This document shows positions 1 to 9,548 of a stretch of DNA of 48,145 bases, piece by piece. This DNA comes from a bacterium (GTDB lineage: Bacteria; Patescibacteriota; UBA1384; VFKW01). The notes under the pieces were generated by a model. That model saw nothing but the letters and a program-made list of their open reading frames with translations. It ran no database searches and was not told where the DNA came from. The position numbers and the translations under genes are program-made. The stretch's first letter is position 1, and every line of letters begins with the position of its first letter. The stretch is from the NCBI GenBank assembly GCA_030647355.1, contig JAUSIS010000010.1, forward strand, positions 1 through 48,145, read 5' to 3'.

Positions 1-1
1 T

Positions 2-322
2 AATTATTTACTAATACGGGAAGGATTTGTGCCAATAAATATTAAATTTATTGATCGAAAAATGTATTACGAAGCGTTCAAAGAATTTGATGAGAAAGGC
101 AAGACTGCTATTATGGAAGAAATGGTTGGAAAAGCGCTAACAAATAGCTACCATAAACGATTGGCGTATCTGGAGGGTAAAAAAATTATTTCTCTTGTCA
201 ATTATGCAAAAGATAATAAAATTTCCCATTCAAACCTTATTAATAAAGCTAATCGTCAAACCATTGAGGCCTTTTTAGAAAAAGGTATTTGGAAAATAGG
301 CATTGATAATAATGAAGAATGA
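2..322 (+). CDS. Fic family protein, C-terminal part (5' end outside window)
   Basis: The reading frame is open to the left edge of the window, so this is the 3' end of a longer gene. A GTG at 29 with a GGAAGGA stretch before it could mimic a start, but the residues encoded before it (NYLLIREGF) join smoothly to VPINIKFIDRKMYYEAF. That matches the region just after the HPFxDGNGR active-site loop in Fic proteins, where a helix is followed by a PINIK-DRxxYYEA segment. Fic proteins transfer AMP or another nucleotide moiety to target hydroxyls. The C-terminal tail (LINKANRQTIEAFLEKGIWKIGI) looks like the small winged-helix or HTH tail of many stand-alone Fic proteins. The catalytic motif itself is outside the window. 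It ends about 80 bases before the promoter of the restriction-like operon. Confidence 0.7.
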   Translation, partial: NYLLIREGFVPINIKFIDRKMYYEAFKEFDEKGKTAIMEEMVGKALTNSYHKRLAYLEGKKIISLVNYAKDNKISHSNLINKANRQTIEAFLEKGIWKIGIDNNEE

Positions 323-398
323 TGTTTTGTAAATTTCTAAGTTATATAAAGAGAAAAACAAATTAAAGGTTGGACTAGAGCTAAATAAAATATTTCCC

Positions 399-427
399 TT
401 GACCAAGCGCCTTTTTGAGAATAGAAT
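399..427 (+). promoter_or_regulatory. Promoter of the restriction/defence-like operon
   Basis: TTGACC at 399-404 and TAGAAT at 422-427 are separated by exactly 17 bases. Transcription would begin near 434, giving a leader of about 33 nt that carries an AGGGA ribosome site at 456-460, six bases before the ATG at 467. No other clear signal is seen in 323-466. Confidence 0.65.
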
Positions 428-466
428 AAAATTAAAGCAGGGGGTAATTTTGTATAGGGATTAAAA

Positions 467-3400
467 ATGAACACAGATTTGACATTCATTACAAATGAAA
501 AAGATCAAAGTCTAAAAGATAGATTCGAGATATTAATCAAAGATACCCGATTTTTTGATTGTTTGGTTGGCTATTTTTATGCCAGTGGTTTTCATGCTCT
601 TTACAAATCATTAGAAAATACTGAAAAAGTTAGAATTCTTATTGGAATCAGCACCAACAAGCAAACCTACAATATGATGCAAAGTGCTAAACAGCCGATT
701 CAGCAACCGCTACAATTTTCAAGCGCCGAAGCTAAACAAGAAATCGAGGGTTTAGTTGAAAAAGAAATGGAAGATTCAGAAGATAATCAAAATACTGCCG
801 AAGGAGTAAGCAAATTTATTGAATGGATAAGAAACCAAAAACTGGAAATTCGGGCGTATCCATCAGAAAAAATTCATGCCAAGCTCTATATTATGACATT
901 TACCGAAGGCGATCGAGACAAGGGTAGAGTTATTACCGGTTCTAGTAATTTCACCCAAGCCGGCTTAATTGATAATTTGGAATTTAATGTTGAACTTAAA
1001 AATAGTGCCGACTACGATTTTGCCAAAAATAAATTTAATGATCTTTGGGAAGATGCTGTTGACGTTAGCGAGAAATATATTGAGACGATTCAAACAAAAA
1101 CATGGTTGAATGACGATATTACGCCGTACGAACTTTATCTTAAATTTTTGTATGAATATTTCAAAGACGAATTAAGCCAAAGTGATGAAGTTTTTATTAA
1201 ATATCTTCCAGCTGAATTTAAAAGATTGGAATATCAAGAACAAGCCGTGTTAAACGCTAAAAAAATTCTCGCAGAATACGGCGGCGTTTTTATTTCAGAC
1301 GTTGTCGGATTAGGTAAAACTTACATCGCCGCTATGCTCACTAATCAATTAGAAGGTAGGACTTTAGTTATTGCTCCACCGGTGCTTTTAGAGAAAAATA
1401 ATCCGGGTTCTTGGCCAAATGTTTTTGAAGATTTTCAAGTTCGCCAGACGCATTTTGAATCAATCGGCAAATTAGATAGTTTAGTTGAACAAGGAACCGA
1501 AAAATATACTAATGTTATTATTGATGAAGCTCATCGTTTCAGAACCGAAAGTAATGTTACCTACGAAAAACTTGCTGAAATTTGCCGAGGTAAACGCGTA
1601 ATTTTAGTTACGGCCACACCATATAATAATTCACCCAAAGATATCCTTAGCCAAATTAAACTTTTTCAAAAAGCGAGGAAAAGCACTATTCCTGGTCTGC
1701 CTGACTTAGAAAGATTTTTTAATAGTTTAGATAAAAAAATTAAAGATTTAGATCGTCAAAAAGATTACGCTGACTATATTAAAACTGTCAAAGAAAATGC
1801 TCAAGAAATTAGAGAAAAGGTTCTTAAATATTTAATGGTTCGCAGGACACGGGCAGAAATCATGGCTTATTTTGGAAAAGATTTGGAAACACAAAATCTG
1901 AAATTTCCCGATATTGAAAAACCGGAACCGTGTTTTTATGAACTAGACGATGATGAAGATAAAGTTTTCACTAAAACAATTCAGTTAGTGACTAAGAATT
2001 TTAATTATGCTCGCTACACACCGCTACTTTATTACAAAGGCCCGCTAGATCAACCAGTTGAGATTGCTCAAAGAAACATGGGTAAATTCATGAAAATCCT
2101 TTTAGTCAAAAGGCTCGAGAGCAGTTTCTATGCATTTAGGCAAACCCTTAATCGCTTTACACATTCTTACGAGCAGTTTATAGCCGAGTTGGAAAAAGGT
2201 AATGTCTATGTTAGCAAAAAATATACTAGTAAACTTTTTGAATTTTTAGAAAATGATGATGATGAAGCTATTCAAAGGCTAATTGATGAAGATAAGGCCG
2301 AAAAGTATACTAGCGACAATTTCAAGCCCGAATTTAAGCAGGATTTAGAAAGTGATCTAAAAACATTAAGAGAAATTCAAGAACTTTGGAAGCAAGTACA
2401 TCGTGATCCAAAATTAGAGTCATTAACCGATAGCCTGAAATCTAAACAAATTCTGAAAGAAAATAAAATTATTATCTTTACCGAATCTAAAGAGACTGCT
2501 CAGTATTTGGCGAAAAATCTTGAAATGTCATTTTCTGGATCAATTCTTCTGTTTACCGGAGAATCCGGACAAGCTATTAGAGATGAAGTTATTGAAAACT
2601 TCGACGCTAAATCACGCAACCAAAGTGATAAATACAGAATCTTAATCACAACTGAGGTTTTGTCTGAAGGTGTAAACCTGCACCGTTCTAATGTAGTTAT
2701 TAATTACGATATTCCCTGGAATCCAACACGGATGATGCAAAGAGTCGGCCGTGTAAATAGAGTTGACACGAAATTTGATAAAATTCATACCTTTAACTTT
2801 TTCCCAACTAAACAAGCTAATGATGAAATCAAGCTTAAGGAAGCGGCTGAAGCAAAAATCAACGCCTTTATTACATTACTTGGTGCCGACGCTCAGCTTT
2901 TAACTGAAGGGGAACCGATCGAACAACACGAATTATTTAATAAACTTACATCTAAAGTAACGCTTACTGGTGAAGATGGCCTCGAGGAAAGCGAGTTAAA
3001 ATATTTACACCTTATAAAAGGTATCCGAGACAAAGATCCTGAAACTTTTGAAAAAATTAAAAGATTGCCTAAAAAAGGCAGAACGGCAAAAGCTCATCAA
3101 GCAGAAAGAGATAGTTTATTAACCTATTTTAGACGAGGCAAACTCCAAAAATTCTTCAAAGCCGATAAAAATGAGGACTCCAAAGAGGTTGATTTTATCT
3201 CAGCGGCAAAACTTTTAGAATCTGATCCACAGACCAAAAAAGAGCAAATACCGAATACATTTTTTACATTGTTAGACAAAAATAAGCAGGCGTTTGCTTT
3301 TAGTACTACAGAAGAATTAGTGGAGACTGACTTACGCGGTGGTCGAGACAGCGCTACCCAAGTTTTAAGAATCATCAGGGCAACTCTAAAAGATCGACGA

Positions 3401-3655
3401 CAATTTACGGATGAACAAGAATTGTACTTGAAAAAAATTATGACTCAGCTTGAAGAGGGAGGGTTACCAAAACAAACGTCAAAAGAAGCATTTAAGGCCC
3501 TTCAGGAAGAATTTAAAACAGGGATTAATCCCCTTAGAATTTTAGCGGTATTACAATCAAAGATTCCGGAAAAGTTACTTGAAAGTCATTACGCTGAAAA
3601 CCAAACTTTCAATTTCGGTAAACGCGAAGTAATACTCTCAGAATATTTGGTCTAA
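467..3655 (+). CDS. PLD-nuclease / SNF2-type SF2 helicase fusion
   Basis: A 1062-residue protein. The N-terminal domain (about 1-190) is phospholipase D-like, with His137-x-Lys139 and the GSSNFT block at 158-163. It has a single HKD half-site, as in dimeric PLD nucleases such as BfiI, and the usual Asp after HxK is not present. A SNF2-like ATPase follows: VVGLGKT Walker A at 279-285, DEAH at 353-356, TATPYNNS after it, and a second RecA lobe with SEGVNLH and QRVGRVNR near 757-764. The last 200 residues are unassigned. The gene is first in its operon, two bases before the methyltransferase start. The order nuclease-translocase, then methyltransferase-specificity, mirrors Type ISP restriction enzymes split into two chains. 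Function as a restriction motor is inference. Confidence 0.85.
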   Translation: MNTDLTFITNEKDQSLKDRFEILIKDTRFFDCLVGYFYASGFHALYKSLENTEKVRILIGISTNKQTYNMMQSAKQPIQQPLQFSSAEAKQEIEGLVEKEMEDSEDNQNTAEGVSKFIEWIRNQKLEIRAYPSEKIHAKLYIMTFTEGDRDKGRVITGSSNFTQAGLIDNLEFNVELKNSADYDFAKNKFNDLWEDAVDVSEKYIETIQTKTWLNDDITPYELYLKFLYEYFKDELSQSDEVFIKYLPAEFKRLEYQEQAVLNAKKILAEYGGVFISDVVGLGKTYIAAMLTNQLEGRTLVIAPPVLLEKNNPGSWPNVFEDFQVRQTHFESIGKLDSLVEQGTEKYTNVIIDEAHRFRTESNVTYEKLAEICRGKRVILVTATPYNNSPKDILSQIKLFQKARKSTIPGLPDLERFFNSLDKKIKDLDRQKDYADYIKTVKENAQEIREKVLKYLMVRRTRAEIMAYFGKDLETQNLKFPDIEKPEPCFYELDDDEDKVFTKTIQLVTKNFNYARYTPLLYYKGPLDQPVEIAQRNMGKFMKILLVKRLESSFYAFRQTLNRFTHSYEQFIAELEKGNVYVSKKYTSKLFEFLENDDDEAIQRLIDEDKAEKYTSDNFKPEFKQDLESDLKTLREIQELWKQVHRDPKLESLTDSLKSKQILKENKIIIFTESKETAQYLAKNLEMSFSGSILLFTGESGQAIRDEVIENFDAKSRNQSDKYRILITTEVLSEGVNLHRSNVVINYDIPWNPTRMMQRVGRVNRVDTKFDKIHTFNFFPTKQANDEIKLKEAAEAKINAFITLLGADAQLLTEGEPIEQHELFNKLTSKVTLTGEDGLEESELKYLHLIKGIRDKDPETFEKIKRLPKKGRTAKAHQAERDSLLTYFRRGKLQKFFKADKNEDSKEVDFISAAKLLESDPQTKKEQIPNTFFTLLDKNKQAFAFSTTEELVETDLRGGRDSATQVLRIIRATLKDRRQFTDEQELYLKKIMTQLEEGGLPKQTSKEAFKALQEEFKTGINPLRILAVLQSKIPEKLLESHYAENQTFNFGKREVILSEYLV

Positions 3656-3657
3656 AC

Positions 3658-6600
3658 ATGAATAGAGAAACTTGTTATAAAATTATTAAAGATACTCTTC
3701 AAAGCGGTTTCGATAAGGAGCGGTTCAATTTTTTTATTAAAAACCTTCTCAATGCAATTGATGAATCTAAAGCTTTTCATGCTCGTGGTCATGTCAGAGA
3801 ACAATTTAAACAAACTGCCGGCATAATTAAAACTTACGAAAGAATTGGTACCTACAGTGATCCTGAGGAAAAGAAAATCGATATATTAATTGTCTATCTA
3901 GAAAAAGAAAACTCAATTGATCGGGCAAGAACCACATTACGAAATTTTGTTGCTGATTACTTAAAACAACGAGGTCAAAAAGATGCTGCCTTAGTCGCTT
4001 TTGTTTCGCCAAGCTTTGATGATTGGCGTTTTTCGCTTATTAAAATGGACTATAAGTTTGAGGAAAGTAAAAGCGGTAAAGTCAAAGTTAAAGAAGAATT
4101 TACGCCGGCTCGGCGATGGTCATTTTTGGTCGGAGCGAAAGAAAATTGTCATACCGCTCAAAGTCGTTTAGCACCGCTCATTGAAGATGATTCGCTTAAT
4201 TTGAATCTTCACCAATTAGAAGAAGCTTTCAATATTGAAAAAGTCACCAAAGAATTTTTCGAAAAATATCGGGAATTATTCCTAATTCTTAAAGACAATC
4301 TCGACAAAATGGTTGCCAAGGATTCTAAAATCAAAAACGATTTTCAGGAAAAGGATATTGACACCATTGATTTTGCCAAAAAACTTTTGGGTCAAATCGT
4401 CTTTCTTTATTTCTTGCAAAAGAAGGGTTGGTTTGGCGTTGAACGAGATTCAAACTGGGGTACTGGACCAAAAGACTTTTTACGCCAACTTTTTAAAGGA
4501 AATCATGGCGATTACAAAAACTTTTTTAATGAAATTTTAGAGCCATTATTTTATGAAGCTTTGGCTCGTGAAAGAGATGATAATTATTACGGACGCTTTA
4601 ATTGCAAGATTCCGTTTCTCAATGGTGGTCTTTTTGATCCGATCGGAAATTACGACTGGGTTCACACAGATATTTTATTAGAAAATGAACTGTTTTCGAA
4701 TGAAAATAAAGACTTAAAAACCGGTGATGTTGGCGACGGTATTTTAGATATTTTTGATCGTTATAATTTTACCGTTCGTGAAGATGAGCCGTTAGAAAAA
4801 GAAGTTGCCGTTGATCCAGAAATGCTTGGAAAGGTTTTTGAAAATCTTTTGGAAGTTAAAGACCGTAAATCAAAGGGAACTTATTATACTCCCCGTGAAA
4901 TTGTCCATTATATGTGCGAGCAAAGTTTGATTAACTATTTAGCAACTGAACTTCCAAATATTGGCAAAGAAGATGTTGAAGAATACATCAAAATCGGCGA
5001 CCAAGTATTAGAAAACGAATACTGGGTCGCTCTAAGCGGTGAAAGCGGTACTAAAAAATTCAAAATCAGTCCTACGATTATTGCCAATGCTGAATCAATT
5101 GATAAGAAATTGGCTGATATTAAAGTCTGCGATCCAGCGATTGGTTCCGGGGCATTTCCTGTGGGTATGATGAACGAAATTGTCAACGGGAGAATCGCCT
5201 TAAATCCATATATTAATCAAAAAGAGAATCGTACGGCTTATGATTTTAAAAACGAAGCTATTACAAACTCTTTATATGGTGTTGATATTGACCCCGGAGC
5301 GGTTGAAATTGCCAAACTCCGTTTATGGCTTTCCTTGGTGGTCGACGAGGACGACATTCATCATATCAAACCTCTGCCAAACTTGGACTATAAAATAATG
5401 CAAGGCAATAGCTTACTTGAAGAATTCGAAGGTATTAAACTTTTTGATGAAAAAATTATTCCCCAAGATAAAGCGGATAAAGAAGCTCGGGTCAGATCAG
5501 CTAATGAAAAAATATCCGAATTACAAAGGGAATATATTAAACTTCATTCGTCAGGCAATTTAAGCAAAATAAATGAACAATTAATAAAACAACAAATTAA
5601 AGATCACCAGAAAATTATTGCGAATCAAGAAATTAAACCAAAGACTAGTAATAACATAGATCTTTTCAAGCAGTATGATGAAACAAAAAGGAAGTGGGAC
5701 GAACTAACCGAACTGCATAAAAATATAATCAATGAATCAAATCGTGATGATAAAAATATAATGCTCAATCGTGCCTCGGAACTGGAATGGGAATTTATCG
5801 AAGTAACCTTGAAGCGTGAGGGTAAATTTAATTCGCTAAAAAAGGTTGAACAATTTAGAAAAAATAAAGCTAAGCCATTCTTCCTCTGGCGTTTACACTT
5901 CTCTGATGTTTTCAAGATTAAGAATGGTTTTGATATTGTCATTGCAAATCCGCCATATGTTAACGTTTTTGAACTGGATAAAGACAAAGAATTTGATAAG
6001 AAAATTTATCGCGATAAGTATAAATCCGCTTCAGGGGCATTTGACTTATATATCTTATTTCATGAATGGTGCATCGATCTGGCTAAACAAGATGGAGTTA
6101 TAACTTTGATATCACCCAATAAATATCTGTCCGCGGAATATGCTCAAAAGTTGAGGGAATTCATCGTAAATAACGCGACATTTGTTAATCTTGTTGATTT
6201 ATCTTCAATCAAAGTTTTTGATGCGAGTGTTTATCCAATAGTATCGATATATCAAAAATTCTTAACCAACTACCCCATACAAGTCTTAAAAGGATCTGGT
6301 GAAGTGGGAAACATTCAAATCCTTGGCAATAATGTGTACCAGCAAGACCAGATGAAAACCAGCCCTAAGTTAATTTGGAGTTTCCTTCTTTCTGGATCAT
6401 CCGGTCTATATCAAAAAATAAACAGCCATCATAAAATTACCGATGTTTGCAACGTGACTGCGTCATTTTCCGTAGATGAGGCATATAAGATTAAAAAATT
6501 GGTTTACAATGCTGAACAGCAAAATTCACAATTACCTTGTAAAAAACTAATCATAAGCTCCAATATATATCGTTACTATGTTTTATGGGGCAAGGGGTCA

Positions 6601-7140
6601 GTAAGTTATCTTAAGGATAGATTTCAAAAACCTTTTGTTGCCCTAGATCCAAATATTCTTTCCCAACATAGACTCGATCAGATAAACAACGAGAAGATAA
6701 TAATAGCCGGGATGACTAAAGAACTAAGAGCTTTTTTAGACAGTAATGGCGAATTTGTTGCTGGAATACCTACGGTTTTATTGACTAACTTTAAAACTGA
6801 CAGCAGATACCTTCTAGGATTGATTAATTCAAAACTCTATAATTTTTATTTTCACCTCCTCTTCGGATCATTGTCATTAGCAGGTGGTTATTTGAGAATT
6901 GGTGTTCCACAGATTAACTCCCTCCCATTTATAGAATCTAGTGCTAAAGATAAAAATTTGATTATAAGTTTAACGGAAAGCATTCTTTTGATTACCTCTT
7001 CAAGCGACTATTCTGAAAGTATTGCCAAACAATCTCAGGTTAAAGAATATGAACATCAAATCGACCAAATGGTCTATAAGCTTTATGACTTAACACTGGA
7101 AGAAATTGAAGTTGTGAAGGGAACTATTAAAAATGAATGA
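3658..7140 (+). CDS. Eco57I-type N6-adenine DNA methyltransferase with target-recognition domain
   Basis: A 1160-residue class I methyltransferase. The AdoMet-binding motif I is CDPAIGSGAFPVGMM near 490-504 and the catalytic motif IV is NPPYV near 763-767, typical of gamma-class N6-adenine enzymes. A 140-residue N-terminal domain (with DILIVYLEKE and a DDWRFSLIKM strand) precedes a helical part. A charged helical insert (about 600-740) separates motifs I and IV. The C-terminal 300 residues, with GIPTVLLTN, YLLGLINSKLYNFYF and GGYLRIGVPQINSLPF, look like the TaqI-type specificity domain. I see no convincing nuclease motif, which suits cleavage by the PLD partner upstream. It would mark host DNA at the site the system recognises. 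Its stop overlaps the next start by 8 bases, indicating translational coupling. Confidence 0.88.
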   Translation: MNRETCYKIIKDTLQSGFDKERFNFFIKNLLNAIDESKAFHARGHVREQFKQTAGIIKTYERIGTYSDPEEKKIDILIVYLEKENSIDRARTTLRNFVADYLKQRGQKDAALVAFVSPSFDDWRFSLIKMDYKFEESKSGKVKVKEEFTPARRWSFLVGAKENCHTAQSRLAPLIEDDSLNLNLHQLEEAFNIEKVTKEFFEKYRELFLILKDNLDKMVAKDSKIKNDFQEKDIDTIDFAKKLLGQIVFLYFLQKKGWFGVERDSNWGTGPKDFLRQLFKGNHGDYKNFFNEILEPLFYEALARERDDNYYGRFNCKIPFLNGGLFDPIGNYDWVHTDILLENELFSNENKDLKTGDVGDGILDIFDRYNFTVREDEPLEKEVAVDPEMLGKVFENLLEVKDRKSKGTYYTPREIVHYMCEQSLINYLATELPNIGKEDVEEYIKIGDQVLENEYWVALSGESGTKKFKISPTIIANAESIDKKLADIKVCDPAIGSGAFPVGMMNEIVNGRIALNPYINQKENRTAYDFKNEAITNSLYGVDIDPGAVEIAKLRLWLSLVVDEDDIHHIKPLPNLDYKIMQGNSLLEEFEGIKLFDEKIIPQDKADKEARVRSANEKISELQREYIKLHSSGNLSKINEQLIKQQIKDHQKIIANQEIKPKTSNNIDLFKQYDETKRKWDELTELHKNIINESNRDDKNIMLNRASELEWEFIEVTLKREGKFNSLKKVEQFRKNKAKPFFLWRLHFSDVFKIKNGFDIVIANPPYVNVFELDKDKEFDKKIYRDKYKSASGAFDLYILFHEWCIDLAKQDGVITLISPNKYLSAEYAQKLREFIVNNATFVNLVDLSSIKVFDASVYPIVSIYQKFLTNYPIQVLKGSGEVGNIQILGNNVYQQDQMKTSPKLIWSFLLSGSSGLYQKINSHHKITDVCNVTASFSVDEAYKIKKLVYNAEQQNSQLPCKKLIISSNIYRYYVLWGKGSVSYLKDRFQKPFVALDPNILSQHRLDQINNEKIIIAGMTKELRAFLDSNGEFVAGIPTVLLTNFKTDSRYLLGLINSKLYNFYFHLLFGSLSLAGGYLRIGVPQINSLPFIESSAKDKNLIISLTESILLITSSSDYSESIAKQSQVKEYEHQIDQMVYKLYDLTLEEIEVVKGTIKNE

Positions 7141-8758
7141 AAAACAATACTACACTGAGCTCAATAGTCATATTACAAAAATTTTAACTTCAACTGCCTC
7201 TAAAAAATTAATTGTTGCTGGGCCTGGAACAGGTAAAACAAGTTTCTTTGAAAAAGCTGTTCATCATTATGGCGGTAATAAAGATGATTATTTAATCCTT
7301 ACCTTTATAAACAATCTAGAAGATGAACTTCAAAAAGACCTTGGCGATTTAGCGAAGGTTTATACATTTCACGGATATTGCCATTATCTTTTAAGGAAAA
7401 ACTCTAGTTTAAGGTATGGACTGCTAGACAATTTTGAATATTATCCAGCATTGATCGAACTTGTTAAGTCTGATTGGAGAATATTAAGCAAAAGTGAAAG
7501 CCCAAAATTTGTGAAACTTATGCGCGATACTTCTGCAGATATATCAACGGATTTTTTCTTAAAAAGAGGAAATTATTACAATGCTGCAGGTTATGACGAC
7601 TCTGTTTTCCGTGTATATAAATCTTTAGACAGCGGAAAAAATATTAGCGAAAAGTACAAGCTAATTATTATTGATGAATATCAAGATTTTAATTTACTTG
7701 AAACCTCCGTATTGTCCAATATCATAGATTCTAATTCAACGCTTGTTGTTGGCGACGATGACCAAGCTCTGTATTGCCAACTTAGAAATTCAGACCCTGA
7801 ATTTATCAGAAGTTTGTTTAAAGGAGAGGATTTTGAAAATTTTGAGTTGCCTTTTTGCCTAAGATGTCCAAGTGCTGTGATATCGGTCTTTACTAAAATT
7901 ATCGAAAACGCAAAAAGAAAAGGCCTACTAAGTAAAAGAATAAATAAAAAATTTAATTTCTTTCCTCCCATTAAAGAAAAGGATAGTAGAAATTATCCAA
8001 AAATTAAGCTAATGATTTCGTCAGTGCAAAGAAAAGGGGCTAATTATTTTGGTAGATATGTTCTAAAAGAACTAGAAAAGATAACTGACGAAGAAATCAA
8101 GGAATCTTTTGAGAAAAACTTTCCCACTGTATTGATAATTGGGCCAACTTATTATCTAAAAAGTCTTATTCCTATTTTTGATGAAGAAAATCTTAAATAC
8201 GAATTCAAAGAAGACAAAACAGGATTAAACGTTAATATTGAAGACGGATTAACGCTAATAAGTGCAGACGAAAGATCTAATTTAGGTTGGCGTATAATCA
8301 TTGAGGCCTGTAAGCCTGAATTCTACACCAAGTGTGTTTCGTCATCTGTAAATAATGATGAGATTTATAGCACCCTTCCGAAAGAATTTACTGAGGATGT
8401 TCTTAAAAAAGCAAAGTCCATGGAAACAAAAGAAGAACCAAATGTCGAACTGAATATTGATAAAACAAAGCCTCTTGTTAAACTAGTTACCTTTGAAGGC
8501 GCAAAAGGCCTATCGGCCCAAATGGTTTTTATTTTGGGGCTACAAAATGGAGATTTACCCAGAAACCCGACAGCCATAATCGATATAGAGGTTTGTAAAT
8601 TTCTTGTCGCTTTGACCAGGACACGAAAACAATGCCATGTCTTATCTACCACAAATTTTGCAGGCAAAAGAGTATATCCATCAGAATTTATTAAATGGAT
8701 GGGTAGTGAAAATTTAGATATTGTAAGGATAGACAAAAATTATTGGCATGCGAAATAA
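7133..8758 (+). CDS. UvrD/REP-like SF1 helicase or ATPase
   Basis: A 541-residue superfamily 1 helicase. Visible motifs are AGPGTGKTS (about 29-37), IIIDEYQDFNLLE (motif II, DEYQ), VVGDDDQALYCQLR (motif III), LRCPSAVISVF (motif IV region), VTFEGAKGLSAQMVFILGLQNGDLP (motif V) and LVALTRTRKQCHVLST (motif VI). It is shorter than UvrD or PcrA (about 700 residues), so the 1B and 2B insert domains must be small. The start codon overlaps the methyltransferase stop by 8 bases, so it belongs to the same system. It could be the ATPase of a Hma-like (helicase, methylase, ATPase) system, or could process DNA ends made by the PLD nuclease. Both ideas are inference. Confidence 0.8.
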   Translation: MNEKQYYTELNSHITKILTSTASKKLIVAGPGTGKTSFFEKAVHHYGGNKDDYLILTFINNLEDELQKDLGDLAKVYTFHGYCHYLLRKNSSLRYGLLDNFEYYPALIELVKSDWRILSKSESPKFVKLMRDTSADISTDFFLKRGNYYNAAGYDDSVFRVYKSLDSGKNISEKYKLIIIDEYQDFNLLETSVLSNIIDSNSTLVVGDDDQALYCQLRNSDPEFIRSLFKGEDFENFELPFCLRCPSAVISVFTKIIENAKRKGLLSKRINKKFNFFPPIKEKDSRNYPKIKLMISSVQRKGANYFGRYVLKELEKITDEEIKESFEKNFPTVLIIGPTYYLKSLIPIFDEENLKYEFKEDKTGLNVNIEDGLTLISADERSNLGWRIIIEACKPEFYTKCVSSSVNNDEIYSTLPKEFTEDVLKKAKSMETKEEPNVELNIDKTKPLVKLVTFEGAKGLSAQMVFILGLQNGDLPRNPTAIIDIEVCKFLVALTRTRKQCHVLSTTNFAGKRVYPSEFIKWMGSENLDIVRIDKNYWHAK

Positions 8759-8780
8759 AAATCATCGAGGAGTCAGTAAG

Positions 8781-9548
8781 ATGAATGAATCAGCAGGCAA
8801 TAAACAAAGTAGAGTTTTTATTAAAGATTTGGATGGGTGCACATGGCAGTTGTTTTCGTTATCTCAGAATAAAAAGGATGGGAGTATTTATCTTGGATCG
8901 CTCGAATTTACAGCATTTGAGTGGCTTACATTTAGAGTAGAAAAAAACAAACTAAAACCCTTTAAGATCGTGCAGAATTCTAGTGGACACCTAAGTGTAC
9001 ACGCCTCTGGACAAACGCGAATTACCTCGAGCGAATATGACGATAAATTAATTATTAATGGTCATCATTTATTAAAAAAGGTTGAAAAAGATATTAGCTT
9101 GCGACATTTGTTTACAATGTTTCCTAGAAAACCAGATAAGGCTCCAAATTCAGAAGCTGGCGCAAGAAAAAGTGATGTGACTGCAAACACTAGTAAAAAA
9201 ATTCGCCCTTTTGTTATTTTAGCCTATGCATTACCCCGCGTCGGTTTTAAGGTAAAGTTTCAAGCGTCATTTTGCATTGATGATTTAGAAACTGAAGATA
9301 TTCCTGGCATTCTAGGAGTAATAACTTTTCCGTTAATTCACCATGATATTTTTATGGTTATATATCGAACAAAATTCATGGATGAATGGCCTAAGAAACA
9401 TATAGTCCAATACACAGATGGAATTATAGTGCCCATGTTTTTTGGTGAATCAGACAGAAAGATTCGTGTAGAATTTAAGATCCCTGAATTTTCATTACAA
9501 AATAATGAATTAGGAATAAAAATTCAGTGCGCAAGAGATGAAATATGA
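8781..9548 (+). CDS. Unrecognised protein of the defence-like operon
   Basis: A 255-residue protein I cannot assign. An in-frame ATG at 8748 overlaps the helicase gene, but GAGGAG at 8767-8772 lies eight bases before the ATG at 8781, so the later start is chosen. The sequence appears to have two mostly beta halves (about 10-110 and 135-250) joined by a charged, Ser/Ala/Lys-rich linker. The first half has SGHLSVHASGQTRI and LIINGHHLLKKVEKDISLRHLF; the second has FVILAYALPRVGFKVKFQASF and DIFMVIYRTKF. No signal peptide or membrane segment is seen. Its stop overlaps the receiver gene start as ATGA, so the two are translationally coupled and probably act together. Confidence 0.7.
   Translation: MNESAGNKQSRVFIKDLDGCTWQLFSLSQNKKDGSIYLGSLEFTAFEWLTFRVEKNKLKPFKIVQNSSGHLSVHASGQTRITSSEYDDKLIINGHHLLKKVEKDISLRHLFTMFPRKPDKAPNSEAGARKSDVTANTSKKIRPFVILAYALPRVGFKVKFQASFCIDDLETEDIPGILGVITFPLIHHDIFMVIYRTKFMDEWPKKHIVQYTDGIIVPMFFGESDRKIRVEFKIPEFSLQNNELGIKIQCARDEI

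Noticed and set aside
3658-4110. PD-(D/E)XK nuclease in the methyltransferase N-terminus
   Set aside because: DILIVYLEKE loosely resembles the motif but the spacing and following Lys do not fit well enough to claim.
467-8758. Naming the operon DISARM or BREX
   Set aside because: There is no DUF1998 protein, no PglZ, BrxC or BrxL, and the PLD domain is fused to the helicase, unlike DrmC.
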